In this document: positions 21,124-29,830 of the stretch, one piece after another
Layout: each line of letters starts with the position of its first letter
Position numbering within the stretch: position 1 is the first letter of the stretch
NCBI GenBank assembly: GCA_009667805.1
Contig: CM019067.1
Coordinates: 70,326,997-70,390,996, forward strand
DNA: 64,000 bases
DNA from: Leptobrachium leishanense
Taxonomy: Eukaryota; Chordata; Amphibia; Anura; Megophryidae
Direction of reading: 5' to 3'
Translations under genes and position numbers: made by a program
Notes under the pieces: generated by a model
Told to the model about the DNA's origin: nothing
Databases searched by the model: none
What the model saw: only the letters and a program-made list of their open reading frames with translations

Positions 21124-21843
21124 GCTTTATTGGAACTTGATATTCTTTTTTAGATGGATGCTTAGGCTGACTGCATTGAATTCTGTATGGTATGCAGAAT
21201 GCTTGGGACATCAAGCTTTCTTTATTTTGAGTTCTTCCGGTTTTAAGAATCCAGTTGAAAAGGCATTTAACAGGGTGGACTTTTTTCTGTTGTACATACC
21301 CTATACCAGGAGTCTAGTCCTAAAAAAAAATAAGTGCAGAGACTCTCCAAGATTTTTGCTCTTCAATTGGCCATTGACATGTCGCACTTAATGCCACCGC
21401 TCAACATGGAAATTTGATATCAGCGTCTAAACATATAGACTGGGTTTTAGGGAATCCTTATGATACTTGTAATTAATGTCATATATTATTGTGATTTAAT
21501 GTGGAAACATATGTTTGGAAGTTATTATAAACTTCAAAGGGTGTGGGCCAACAGGGAACTCCGTTCCCTCTGAGAAGAAAGTGGTAGAACTGCATTTCCA
21601 TGAGTTCCTGCTCGACGAGGCCCCTGCCGATACGAATTATGACCCTCTGGCGAATGTACTTTCAGAATTAATGAGATGAAACATGCCTCATTCTCCCTGG
21701 TTTGAAAGGATACATCTTGTTTACATAATATCCTGCCTTCTTTCTTATACAGTATGTATTCCAGACATTAGCCATTTCTCCCCTCCAGTGTTTTTTTATA
21801 TATATAAAATTACGTGTGGCCGTATATGAATTTTTCTGGTTGG
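21124..21843. other. Unassigned sequence
   Basis: No gene or element boundaries recognised. Confidence 0.4.
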
Positions 21844-21851
21844 GTAAACGT

Positions 21852-22688
21852 TAGGGATGTGCGTTTCGGGTTTCGGAATTTCGGAATTTTCACGAAATTT
21901 CCCGATTCGCGCATTCGGATTCGGCCGACTTTCAGAAAATATTCAGATCCGAAAACGGCAGATCCGAAAAATTTACGAAACGAAACGAAAATGTGTTCGG
22001 AATTTTCGAACGGACTAGAAATGTGTAAAATCGAAAATCATTTTCGTTCCATTCGAAATTTCGGCTCCATTCCTGATTTCAGTTCCATTTCAGTAATTTC
22101 GGATAACGTATTTTTTGGTTATATCGCTGATTCTGTAATTTTGTATAATTCCCATCTCAATGTATCCTTCTTGTAAAAACAGAGAAATCTCAATGTATCC
22201 TTCTTGTAAAACCAGAGAAATCTCAATGTATCCTTCTTGTAAAACCAGAGAAATCTCAATGTATCCTTCTTGTGAAACCAGAGAAATCTCAATGTATCCT
22301 TCTTGTAAAACCAGAGAAATCTCAATGTATCCTTCCTGGAAAACCAGAGAAATCTCAATGTATCCTTCCCGAGAAACCAGAGAAATCTCAATGTATCCTT
22401 CTTGTAAAACATGAGAAATCTCAATGGCAGAATTATCGTATCGACAGAAATATCGGATCCGAAAAACCATTAGTTTACGTCAAAACGAATAGACACTTTG
22501 AAACGAGAAGAACAGACGTTCCGAAAAACACGAAAATTTCCGAAATTACGAAAAAAAGTCAATACGAAAAACGAAACGAAAAAGAAGTGAACCGAAACGG
22601 AAATCGGTCGAAACGAACCGAAACTAAAATTTACAAAATACGAACGAACCGAATCGAACTGAAAAAAAAAATCGGTGCACAAGTCCCA
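21852..22688. mobile_element. hAT MITE containing a minisatellite
   Basis: Starts TAGGGATGTGCGTTTCGG and ends CGGTGCACAAGTCCCA. Flanks are gtaaacgt (21844-21851) and ggaaacgt (22689-22696), 7 of 8 identical. Both arms are rich in 'cgaaa'/'tttcg' and are partly complementary, giving a loose foldback. The centre is occupied by the array at 22160-22424. Confidence 0.78.
22160..22424. repeat. 33-bp minisatellite derived from the LINE/SINE 3' tail
   Basis: About eight units of 33 bp ('agaaatctcaatgtatcc' + 'ttcttgtaaaaccag') with occasional substitutions such as 'ttcctggaaaa' and 'ttcccgagaaa'. The unit equals the LINE A/SINE tail (see 16940-16985 and 54577-54625 in inverse orientation). Because 33 is a multiple of 3, the array is open in several frames, giving peptides such as repeats of 'YPSCKTREISM'; I regard these as non-coding. 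Confidence 0.92.
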
Positions 22689-22696
22689 GGAAACGT

Positions 22697-23043
22697 TCCC
22701 ACCTCAAAGTTCTTATACTTCCAAGATGTAGGGGAGGCAAAGGAGTTCCCCACTTTTAATACTACTACTTGGCATCACTATTTATTCAGATGTGCTGATT
22801 GGTCAGTTTCAGCCACAACAACCTCTGACTATATCTTGAAATATACTTCCTTAAATTGATAATTTCCTATATAAATTCTTAAGCCAGACTTCCCATAAGC
22901 AGGTAGGAAGATGTAATCTACCAGAAAATGACTTCAGAAGAGTAAAGATGCGATAAAAAATGGGAATCAGTATCAAGTACAAAACTATCTGTAAAACACT
23001 GTTATTGTTATCAGTAGATCACTGTTGTCTTTGATATGCGTAT
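22697..23043. other. Unassigned sequence upstream of the gypsy element
   Basis: No features seen apart from the 4-bp target site gtat (23040-23043). Confidence 0.4.
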
Positions 23044-23475
23044 TGTGACGGGTTCACTCGGGGCAGGCTATGTGAGGGCCGGTACCTGAGTAGAAGGCTG
23101 GAAGTAGCCACCTTCCCAGTTCAGGGTTAACTGAGTGATTGCTCATTCACCACAGCTGCCCCACCCTTCCCTATAAGAAGTCTCAGTTCCTTCCAGTTCA
23201 TTGAGGGGTTTGGAGACAGAAGGAGTTGGAGACTGTGGTGGAAAAGTAAGGAATCTGTTATATTGGAAAGTGTGTTTTGTTTTACTGGGGGAACCCGTTT
23301 AGTGGGCCCAGGAGTAGACAGGTTTGTCTGTTGTCAGTTAGCCTCCCAATAGGGAATAGGATTTCTTTTTTTTTGTTGTTTATTTTCTCTGTTTGTGGAA
23401 AACCCCTTTGCTGCTGCAAATAAAAAACGCTTAGAAAACCCACGTTGCTGTGCCCGCAGTACCTGCTTCTCCACA
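23044..23475 (+). repeat. 5' LTR of the gypsy element
   Basis: TGTGACGGGTTC...CTTCTCCACA. Matches the 3' LTR except for one T in a T-run near 23370 and one extra T in 'ctgtttgtgg'. Contains 'cctataagaagtctc', a possible TATA-like promoter box near 23171, and an AATAAA-type 'caaataaaaaacg' signal near 23419. Confidence 0.93.
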
Positions 23476-23477
23476 AG

Positions 23478-23496
23478 TGGTGGCAGCGGTGGGATT
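23478..23496 (+). promoter_or_regulatory. Primer binding site, probably for tRNA-Leu
   Basis: TGGTGGCAGCGGTGGGATT lies two bases after the 5' LTR. It begins with TGG, complementary to a tRNA CCA end, and resembles the 3' end complement of leucine tRNAs. The tRNA identity is from memory of tRNA sequences and was not checked. Confidence 0.6.
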
Positions 23497-23550
23497 TTGT
23501 ACCTGCTGTGCGCTGGCAGTAGCAACAAGGGTACGGAACCCACAGTTACA

Positions 23551-25101
23551 ATGGAGGACTTATTAAAAGCACTGGTATGTGCCACGGCAACGCAGCAGGA
23601 GAGCAACCGCCTAATACAGGCACAGATTGGGGCCGTGATGGAGGCCCAGAAAGCTGACCACGAACTGCTTCAAGCAACGGTACGAGGTTTGGCGACGCAA
23701 GCACCCCCTAGCCAGGAGACCAGGATTCGAGCTAGTTGCTACCTTCAGAAGATGTTGCCTGAGGATGACGTGGAAGCATACCTCCGTGCCTTTGAGCGCA
23801 CTGCTACTCGGGAGGCCTGGCCTACAGACAAGTGGGCGGGGATTATCGCACCCTTCCTGATTGGAGAGGCCCAAAAGGCCTACTATGACCTGGAGGAAGT
23901 CCAGGCTACGGACTATAAACTCTTAAAGGCTGAAATCCTGGCCCGGTTCGGAGTGACAAAAGCTGTGAGAGCGCGACGCTTCTCTAACTGGACGTATGAG
24001 GAGAAGACACCACCCCGGACGCAGATGTTCGACCTAATGCATTTGGCTCGGAAGTGGCTCCAGCCTGAGCACCAAAGCCCCACGCAGATAGTGGAAACCC
24101 TGGTGTTGGATAAGTTCCTACGCGGACTCCCACGCAGCCTCCGTGAATGGGTGGGACAAGGGAACCCGGGTACCTATGATGACATGGTGGCCCAAGTAGA
24201 GCGCTACCTGGCTGCAAAAGACTTCGAGGACTCGCCCAGGAGGTCGCCAAAGGTCGTTGTGGGGAGCATCCCCACCCATAGAAAGGAGCAGCCTCAAAAA
24301 GTCTTCGGCTCCACAACTAGGTCGAACGGGTCGGCAATCCTGCCAGCACCTGGGGGACCAGTGCGTTACTCAGACCACAGCAACACTTTTCGAAGAGGGA
24401 ATGAGCCCCAAAGGAACTCGATACAGTGCTTTGAGTGTGGCGAACTGGGACATATTCGAGCCAGGTGTCCTAACACGTCCGAGCCCATGCAGTGTGGGCT
24501 GGGTGAGGACCCCCGGAATTTCTGCGGACTGATATGTATGACTGGCCTGGTGGAAGGGACTCAGACTTTTCGAGTGCCCGTCCTGCTGAACGGACTACAG
24601 GCAGTGGCACTTGCGGACTCCGGTAGTGCCATAACATTGGTGTCAGGCAAACTGGTGGGCCGGGCCAATTTACAGAAAGATAAGACTGTGGGAGTGTTGT
24701 GCGTACATGGTAGCACCGTTCGTTATCCCACGGCGTTAGTCGCTGTCTCTGTGGGGGCAAGGGTACGGTCTGTCCCAGCTGTGGTGGTACCCAACTTACC
24801 CTATTCCCTTGTCTTAGGGAGGGATTTCCCGGACTTTCAGACCATATTGCAGGGGTTATCTGTTGGTACGGCCACTGCCGACCTTGATGAGGGTACTAAC
24901 GACATCACCGAGGTGTTCCCATTCCACGATACGTCTTTTTGTCAGAAACCTCCTAAACCCCGGAAAACACGCAGAGAGAGGCGAGAAGCCAAACACTGCT
25001 TTACCAGAGCTCGGGCTGAGGCTCTGGTGAACACCCCGGCCAAAAGATCTCAAAAGGGGGTGGCCACCCAGGTGACAGAGACAGAATTGGGGTCCCTGTA
25101 A
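23551..25101 (+). CDS. gag: Gag with SCAN-like capsid, zinc knuckle and protease
   Basis: The start is placed at the ATG 'MEDLLKAL' (23551); the same frame is open upstream into the LTR. The capsid part includes 'MFDLMHLARKWLQPEHQSP', 'IVETLVLDKFLRGLP' and 'VAQVERYLAAKDF', which follow the helices of the vertebrate SCAN domain. A nucleocapsid zinc knuckle CX2CX4HX4C lies near residue 293 ('CFECGELGHIRARC'). An aspartic protease active site 'ADSGSAITLV' follows near residue 356, with a second conserved 'LVLGRDF'. Gag packages the RNA and the protease processes the polyprotein. The frame ends in TAA; another frame stays open from about 25097 to 25213, suggesting a frameshift connection to pol, either natural or by decay. 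Confidence 0.88.
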   Translation: MEDLLKALVCATATQQESNRLIQAQIGAVMEAQKADHELLQATVRGLATQAPPSQETRIRASCYLQKMLPEDDVEAYLRAFERTATREAWPTDKWAGIIAPFLIGEAQKAYYDLEEVQATDYKLLKAEILARFGVTKAVRARRFSNWTYEEKTPPRTQMFDLMHLARKWLQPEHQSPTQIVETLVLDKFLRGLPRSLREWVGQGNPGTYDDMVAQVERYLAAKDFEDSPRRSPKVVVGSIPTHRKEQPQKVFGSTTRSNGSAILPAPGGPVRYSDHSNTFRRGNEPQRNSIQCFECGELGHIRARCPNTSEPMQCGLGEDPRNFCGLICMTGLVEGTQTFRVPVLLNGLQAVALADSGSAITLVSGKLVGRANLQKDKTVGVLCVHGSTVRYPTALVAVSVGARVRSVPAVVVPNLPYSLVLGRDFPDFQTILQGLSVGTATADLDEGTNDITEVFPFHDTSFCQKPPKPRKTRRERREAKHCFTRARAEALVNTPAKRSQKGVATQVTETELGSL

Positions 25102-25122
25102 CACATACGAGTGAGGAGGTGA

Positions 25123-27255
25123 ATGAGGCTCCTAACTCTGGGGGCTCTACCTCTGATGGGAATGACTCAGGGGAGGGTTTCCGGGAACACTGTTTTTGGG
25201 AACGACCAAGCTAGTGATCCTTTGTTACAGACTGCGAGAAGCAGGGTGATTGAGGTGAACGGGGTGCCGGTGGAAGGGGCAATAAAGAGTTATCCGTACT
25301 TTATTTTGAAGAGTGATCTGTTGTACCGGGTCATCATGGAGGGAGGTCAGGAAATTGAACAGTTGGTGGTTCCGTCCTCTCAGACCAGAAAGGTACTCGA
25401 CTTCGCTCATTCCCATGTGCTAGGAGGGCACTTAGGGGTTGAGAAGACCCAGGAGCGGGTCCTGCGCAGGTTCTTCTGGCCGGGGGTTTATGAGGCGGTG
25501 AAACGGTACTGTGCCTCATGCCCCGAATGTCAGTTGGCATCTCCTAAGCCACACTTGAGAGCCCCTCTCATACCCCTCCCGGTCATTGATGTCCCCTTTG
25601 AAAGGATCGCAATGGACATTGTGGGTCCGTTAGAAAAATCCGCACGTGGACACCAGTACATATTGGTGATCCTGGATTATGCCACTCGGTATCCTGAAGC
25701 CGTTCCCTTGCGCAAAGCAAATGCAAGGAACATTGCCCGAGAGTTGGTTCAGGTATTCGCACGAGTGGGCATCCCGAAAGAGATCCTGACCGATCAGGGT
25801 ACTCCTTTTGTTTCCCGTCTGATGAAAGAGCTGTGTCACTTGTTAAAGATACAGGCGCTAAAGACCTCCGTGTATCACCCGCAGACGGATGGGCTTGTCG
25901 AGCGGTTCAACCGCACCCTAAAGGGGATGCTGAGGAAGGTTGTTAACAGGGAAGGAAAGGACTGGGACATGTTATTGCCGTACTTGTTGTTTGCTATACG
26001 TGAGATTCCCCAGAGCTCGACCCGCTTCTCTCCGTTCGAACTCCTATATGGCAGGCACCCACGTGGTCTGCTGGATATACTCAGGGAAACCTGGGAGGGG
26101 CAGGGAGTGACCGGAACCAACCCGATACAATATGTTGTAGGCATACGCGAGCGGATGGCTCGGGTTATCCCCCTGGTACGCCAGCATATGGAAAGGGCAC
26201 AGGAGACCCAATCCCATATCTATAACCAGAAGGCCACCGCAAGACGGTTCTCGCAAGGGGACAGGGTGATGATACTGGTCCCGACTGCAGAAAGCAAACT
26301 TCTGGCTCATTGGCAAGGACCATATGAGGTCCTGGAACAGACAGGCCCTGTTAACTACAGGATTAGGCAGCCTGACCGCCGGAAGAAGGAGCAGATCTAC
26401 CATGTCAATCTCCTGAAGCCATGGCAAGACAGAGAGGCCTGCGTGTCCCAGACCGGCCATGCCCAGTCCGGTCCTCAGGCCCCAGAGCCGGGGGTGGCTA
26501 TTTCCCCTGAGCTGACTCCTTGCCAGGTAGAGGAAGTCAACCGAATGGTCGAGAGGAATAGGGATGTGTTCTCACCGGTACCGGGTAGAACACATGACGT
26601 GTTCCACGACATTGTGACCGAACCCGGTGTAGCGATCAGACTGAAACCCTACCGGATACCGGAAGCCAAAAGAGAGGCAGTCAGACTAGAAGTCAAGAAA
26701 ATGCTAGAGCTTGGGGTCATTGAGCCATCCCACAGTAATTGGTCCAGCCCCATCGTTTTGGTGCCAAAGCCAGACGGCTCTACCAGATTTTGTAACGACT
26801 TCAGGAAGTTGAACGAAATCAGCAAGTTCGATGCCTATCCCATGCCCCGTGTGGATGAGCTGGTGGAGAGATTGGCAAAGGCCAGATACCTCTCGACTCT
26901 TGATCTGACGAAAGGGTATTGGCAGATACCCCTAACCGGAAGGGCCAGGGAGAAAACCGCCTTTGCCACCCCAGACGGGTTATTTCATTACAGAATTATG
27001 CCCTTTGGCCTTCATGGAGCCCCAGCCACCTTCCAGCGGCTCATGGACAAGCTGCTCAGGCCTCACGTCCAGTACGCTGCGGCATACCTGGATGACGTCG
27101 TCATCCATAGCACGGATTGGGAGTCCCATCTGCCAAAGGTTGAGGCTGTGCTCGACACGTTCAGAAGGTCCGGTCTAACAGCCAACCCCCCCAAGTGTTT
27201 TATTGGCTGGCGGAGGCTAAGTACTTGGGCTATGTGGTTGGGAGGGGATCGGTGA
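25123..27255 (+). CDS. pol: Pol, integrase followed by reverse transcriptase
   Basis: Starting with a protease-integrase linker, it has an HHCC zinc-binding region ('HVLGGHLGVEK', 'CASCPECQ'). The integrase D,D-35-E core follows: Asp in 'MDIVGPL', Asp in 'LTDQGTPF', Glu in 'DGLVERFNR'. A GPY-like 'HWQGPYEVL' comes next. The reverse transcriptase then follows: 'GVIEPSHSNWSSPIVLVPKPDG', 'DLTKGYWQIPL', 'MPFGLHGAPATFQ' and the catalytic 'YLDDVV'. The integrase thus precedes RT. The start given is only the first ATG of the open frame; the true junction with gag is unclear. The frame is lost near 27213, shortly after 'PPKCFIG'. Integrase inserts the cDNA; RT copies the RNA. Confidence 0.88.
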   Translation: MRLLTLGALPLMGMTQGRVSGNTVFGNDQASDPLLQTARSRVIEVNGVPVEGAIKSYPYFILKSDLLYRVIMEGGQEIEQLVVPSSQTRKVLDFAHSHVLGGHLGVEKTQERVLRRFFWPGVYEAVKRYCASCPECQLASPKPHLRAPLIPLPVIDVPFERIAMDIVGPLEKSARGHQYILVILDYATRYPEAVPLRKANARNIARELVQVFARVGIPKEILTDQGTPFVSRLMKELCHLLKIQALKTSVYHPQTDGLVERFNRTLKGMLRKVVNREGKDWDMLLPYLLFAIREIPQSSTRFSPFELLYGRHPRGLLDILRETWEGQGVTGTNPIQYVVGIRERMARVIPLVRQHMERAQETQSHIYNQKATARRFSQGDRVMILVPTAESKLLAHWQGPYEVLEQTGPVNYRIRQPDRRKKEQIYHVNLLKPWQDREACVSQTGHAQSGPQAPEPGVAISPELTPCQVEEVNRMVERNRDVFSPVPGRTHDVFHDIVTEPGVAIRLKPYRIPEAKREAVRLEVKKMLELGVIEPSHSNWSSPIVLVPKPDGSTRFCNDFRKLNEISKFDAYPMPRVDELVERLAKARYLSTLDLTKGYWQIPLTGRAREKTAFATPDGLFHYRIMPFGLHGAPATFQRLMDKLLRPHVQYAAAYLDDVVIHSTDWESHLPKVEAVLDTFRRSGLTANPPKCFIGWRRLSTWAMWLGGDR

Positions 27256-27980
27256 AACCCAAGTCCATAAGGTGGAGGCAATACGGAATTGGCCTCAACC
27301 TCTTAGAAAAAAACAGGTGAGGGCCTTCCTAGGGATTGTCGGCTACTACCGCCGATTCATACCCCATTTTGCGACTAGGGCGGCGCCGCTAACCGACCTT
27401 ATTAAAGGCAAAGGTCCCGATATGGTGAGATGGACGGTAAGGCTGAGGAGGCCTTTGGCGATCTGCGCTCTGCGTTATGTGACCGGCCCATCCTCGTGGC
27501 ACCGGACTTCGGGACTGAGTTCTTCCTGCAGACGGATGCCTCAGAGGTTGGTTTGGGGGCTGTGCTCTCGCAGTATGTGGATGGTGAGGAGCATCCGGTA
27601 TTTTACCTGAGCAGGAAACTGCTGCCCCGGGAACAACGCTATGCCGTGATCGAGAAGGAGTGTCTAGCGATTAAATGGGCCACAGAGATGCTACGGTACT
27701 ATTTACTGGGCAGGCAGTTTACCCTGGTCACCGACCATGCCCCTCTGAGGTGGATGCACAGTAACCGGGACCGCAATTCCCGATCCTTCGGTGGTTCCTC
27801 TCCTTGCAGCCCTTCAAGTTTGTGGTACAGCACAGGGCGGGCCTTCTCCACGGCAACGCCGATGCGCTGTCTCGGGCCCATGGGCTCTCCGCTGTGGTCG
27901 CTTCTCACCCTGGTGTTGCGCTGGGGAGGGGATGTGTGACGGGTTCACTCGGGGCAGGCTATGTGAGGGCCGGTACCTGA
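27214..27980 (+). pseudogene. pol: Pol C-terminus: RT connection and RNase H, frame-broken
   Basis: The RT thumb/connection continues in another frame with 'RAFLGIVGYYRRFIPHFA' (27317-27370). RNase H appears in a third frame with 'FLQTDASEVGLGAVLSQ', 'EKECLAIKWA' and 'TDHAPLRWM', so the catalytic Asp, Glu and Asp are recognisable. Breaks lie near 27213, 27265, 27435 and 27780. After the last, the frame with 'LLHGNADALSR' runs into the 3' LTR and stops at 27980. Four single-base breaks in 600 bp indicate a defective copy or assembly indels. Confidence 0.82.
27923..27934 (+). promoter_or_regulatory. Polypurine tract
   Basis: The purine-rich 'ggggaggggatg' immediately precedes the 3' LTR, the expected site for plus-strand priming. 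Confidence 0.65.
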
Positions 27981-28366
27981 GTAGAAGGCTGGAAGTAGCC
28001 ACCTTCCCAGTTCAGGGTTAACTGAGTGATTGCTCATTCACCACAGCTGCCCCACCCTTCCCTATAAGAAGTCTCAGTTCCTTCCAGTTCATTGAGGGGT
28101 TTGGAGACAGAAGGAGTTGGAGACTGTGGTGGAAAAGTAAGGAATCTGTTATATTGGAAAGTGTGTTTTGTTTTACTGGGGGAACCCGTTTAGTGGGCCC
28201 AGGAGTAGACAGGTTTGTCTGTTGTCAGTTAGCCTCCCAATAGGGAATAGGATTTCTTTTTTTTTTGTTGTTTATTTTCTCTGTTGTGGAAAACCCCTTT
28301 GCTGCTGCAAATAAAAAACGCTTAGAAAACCCACGTTGCTGTGCCCGCAGTACCTGCTTCTCCACA
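27935..28366 (+). repeat. 3' LTR of the gypsy element
   Basis: Same length as the 5' LTR and identical apart from two single-base indels. Followed by the target duplication gtat. Confidence 0.93.
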
Positions 28367-28424
28367 GTATATATACACACGACATGAAAAATTCAGTATA
28401 CGCAACCCAGACATACATCTAGTG

Positions 28425-28608
28425 CAGTGGTTCCCAACCTCTGTCCTCAAGCCCCCCTAACAGGTCAGATTTTGCAGATCACCTTGGGGAAATGCAGACT
28501 GAATCCTGCAATCACTGAGCAGCAAATCATATCAACTGTGCTGTGCTTCACATATCTGGCAAACATGGCCTGTTAGGGGAACTTGAGGACCGTGGTTGGG
28601 AACCTCTG
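28425..28608. mobile_element. hAT MITE with CAGTGGTTCCCAACC ends
   Basis: Inverted ends CAGTGGTTCCCAACC and GGTTGGGAACCTCTG with perfect 8-bp flanks atctagtg (28417-28424, 28609-28616). The ends are of hAT-Charlie type. Foldback interior with 'ctaacaggtcag' and 'ctgttaggg'. A partial relative follows at 29275-29303. Confidence 0.92.
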
Positions 28609-28633
28609 ATCTAGTGCATTGTTTTTAACCCAG

Positions 28634-29268
28634 TGTCACGTCGCGGCGGCTCCAGCTTCCTTCCCCGCGGTCCCGGAGCCAGCGTCCTCCTCGCGGTCCT
28701 TCCCTGCGCCTTATGCGCGCTCGCCACCGGACTCTCCAGGTTTAAGCTCCACCGGCGGAGCGACTTCATTACGCCTCCACAGGGTCTCCCTGCACCATGT
28801 GATCTGGTTGCCCAATCGGATTGCAGGACGCGAGATTTAAACTTGCTTTTGCCATTTCTCACTGCTCTTTCGTGGTTTTGCTTGTCTGACCCCTAAGTGC
28901 TTGTTTATATTATCTCTTAATTATATCTTCTGTGTATGACCTGGCTTTTGGATTTTGACTTGTGTACTTCTATACCCCTTTGACTCGGCTATTGGCATTC
29001 GACTTTGTATTTTTCTTACTCCCTAACCGTGGATTGTGTTTGACCACTCTATATTATCGCTCCATTCCTACCTGTCTCCATACCAACCACTCTAAGGACT
29101 GGATTCTGTACTCCTTGCTTGCTTGTCCCTGCCTTATAGGTTCACCTCCCGCTATTGCGTAACCCAGCCACCTTAAGGACTGGTATCGCACCTGGGTTTA
29201 GGATTGCCTATTGTTGCGTTTAGCACCAACCGTAGCACACCCTTGGATTTTCGTGTGCTGACCTGACA
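28634..29268. mobile_element. Solo LTR with 5-bp target duplication
   Basis: TGTCACGTCGCGGCGG...GCTGACCTGACA, flanked by cccag on both sides (28629-28633, 29269-29273). The first 200 bp is CpG-rich, the rest AT-rich and pyrimidine-biased. No internal region, so LTR-LTR recombination is likely. Ty3/gypsy type is inferred from the 5-bp duplication and TG/CA ends. Confidence 0.82.
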
Positions 29269-29274
29269 CCCAGG

Positions 29275-29602
29275 TCCTCAGGTCCCCCTAACAGGTCAGT
29301 TTTTTTTTTCCAAGCTATACTATATATGTCACCTGTAAGGTTAGCATAAGTGGGGACTTGCGTTATGTGGTACATTGAGTTTGTGTCAGGCTTATGCGGT
29401 GTGTGATCGCATCTTGAAATTGAACCGCCATTTATTTGAAAACTAATTTAAGTGCTTTTATCCTTTTAGATGCATGGTTGGGCTGAGTGCTCTGAATTTT
29501 ATATGTTGTATTTATTGGTCTCATTAGCATTGCTATGAGATATGCATGTACAGGTTGAGTGCTGCCTTTTTGTTGTGTGTGTATATATCTATGTATATAT
29601 AA
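29275..29602. other. MITE remnant then unassigned sequence
   Basis: 'ggtcctcaggtccccctaac' at 29275 resembles the inside of the MITE at 28425. The remainder to 29602 shows nothing recognisable. Confidence 0.35.
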
Positions 29603-29830
29603 AAATCAGAGTATAGCATTAGTAGTGATACCATTGTTATTGCACTATCGTTACATTTAAAAGACAAGCTTTTGAGAATATCTTCTCTTCCTCAGGTCTT
29701 GATGCTAAAATGACCAAAATCATAGAATGGTCTTTAAATGTAATGTTATTTCAATAAAAACGGTATCACTACGCACCGCTATACTTTGATTTTGGCATCT
29801 GGACTAACACGGCTTACCAAATCTACACTA
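29603..29830. repeat. Foldback dispersed repeat (family R)
   Basis: Outer parts 'agtgataccattg' and 'aaaacggtatcactacg' are complementary. The interior has 'aaaagacaagc' and 'tctcttcctcaggtct'. A more complete copy lies at 47237-47490, where the centre forms a clear stem 'ccagacctgaagaagagag'. Non-coding; superfamily not assigned. Confidence 0.6.

Larger units (their letters stand above)
23044..28366 (+). mobile_element. Full-length Gmr1-like Ty3/gypsy LTR retrotransposon
   Basis: Two 432-bp direct LTRs (23044-23475, 27935-28366) bound a 4.46-kb interior. The site duplication is gtat (23040-23043, 28367-28370). Coding order is gag, protease, integrase, reverse transcriptase, RNase H. Integrase ahead of RT is unlike ordinary gypsy elements and is the defining feature of the Gmr1-like clade. 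The LTRs differ by only two single-base indels that I can see, so integration looks recent. The pol region nevertheless carries several frame breaks, so this copy is probably unable to move by itself. Confidence 0.92.

Noticed and set aside
22090..22470. Frames encoding repeated 'EGYIEISLV' or 'YPSCKTREISM' peptides
   Set aside because: They follow from a 33-bp minisatellite made from a retroposon tail and lie inside a MITE.
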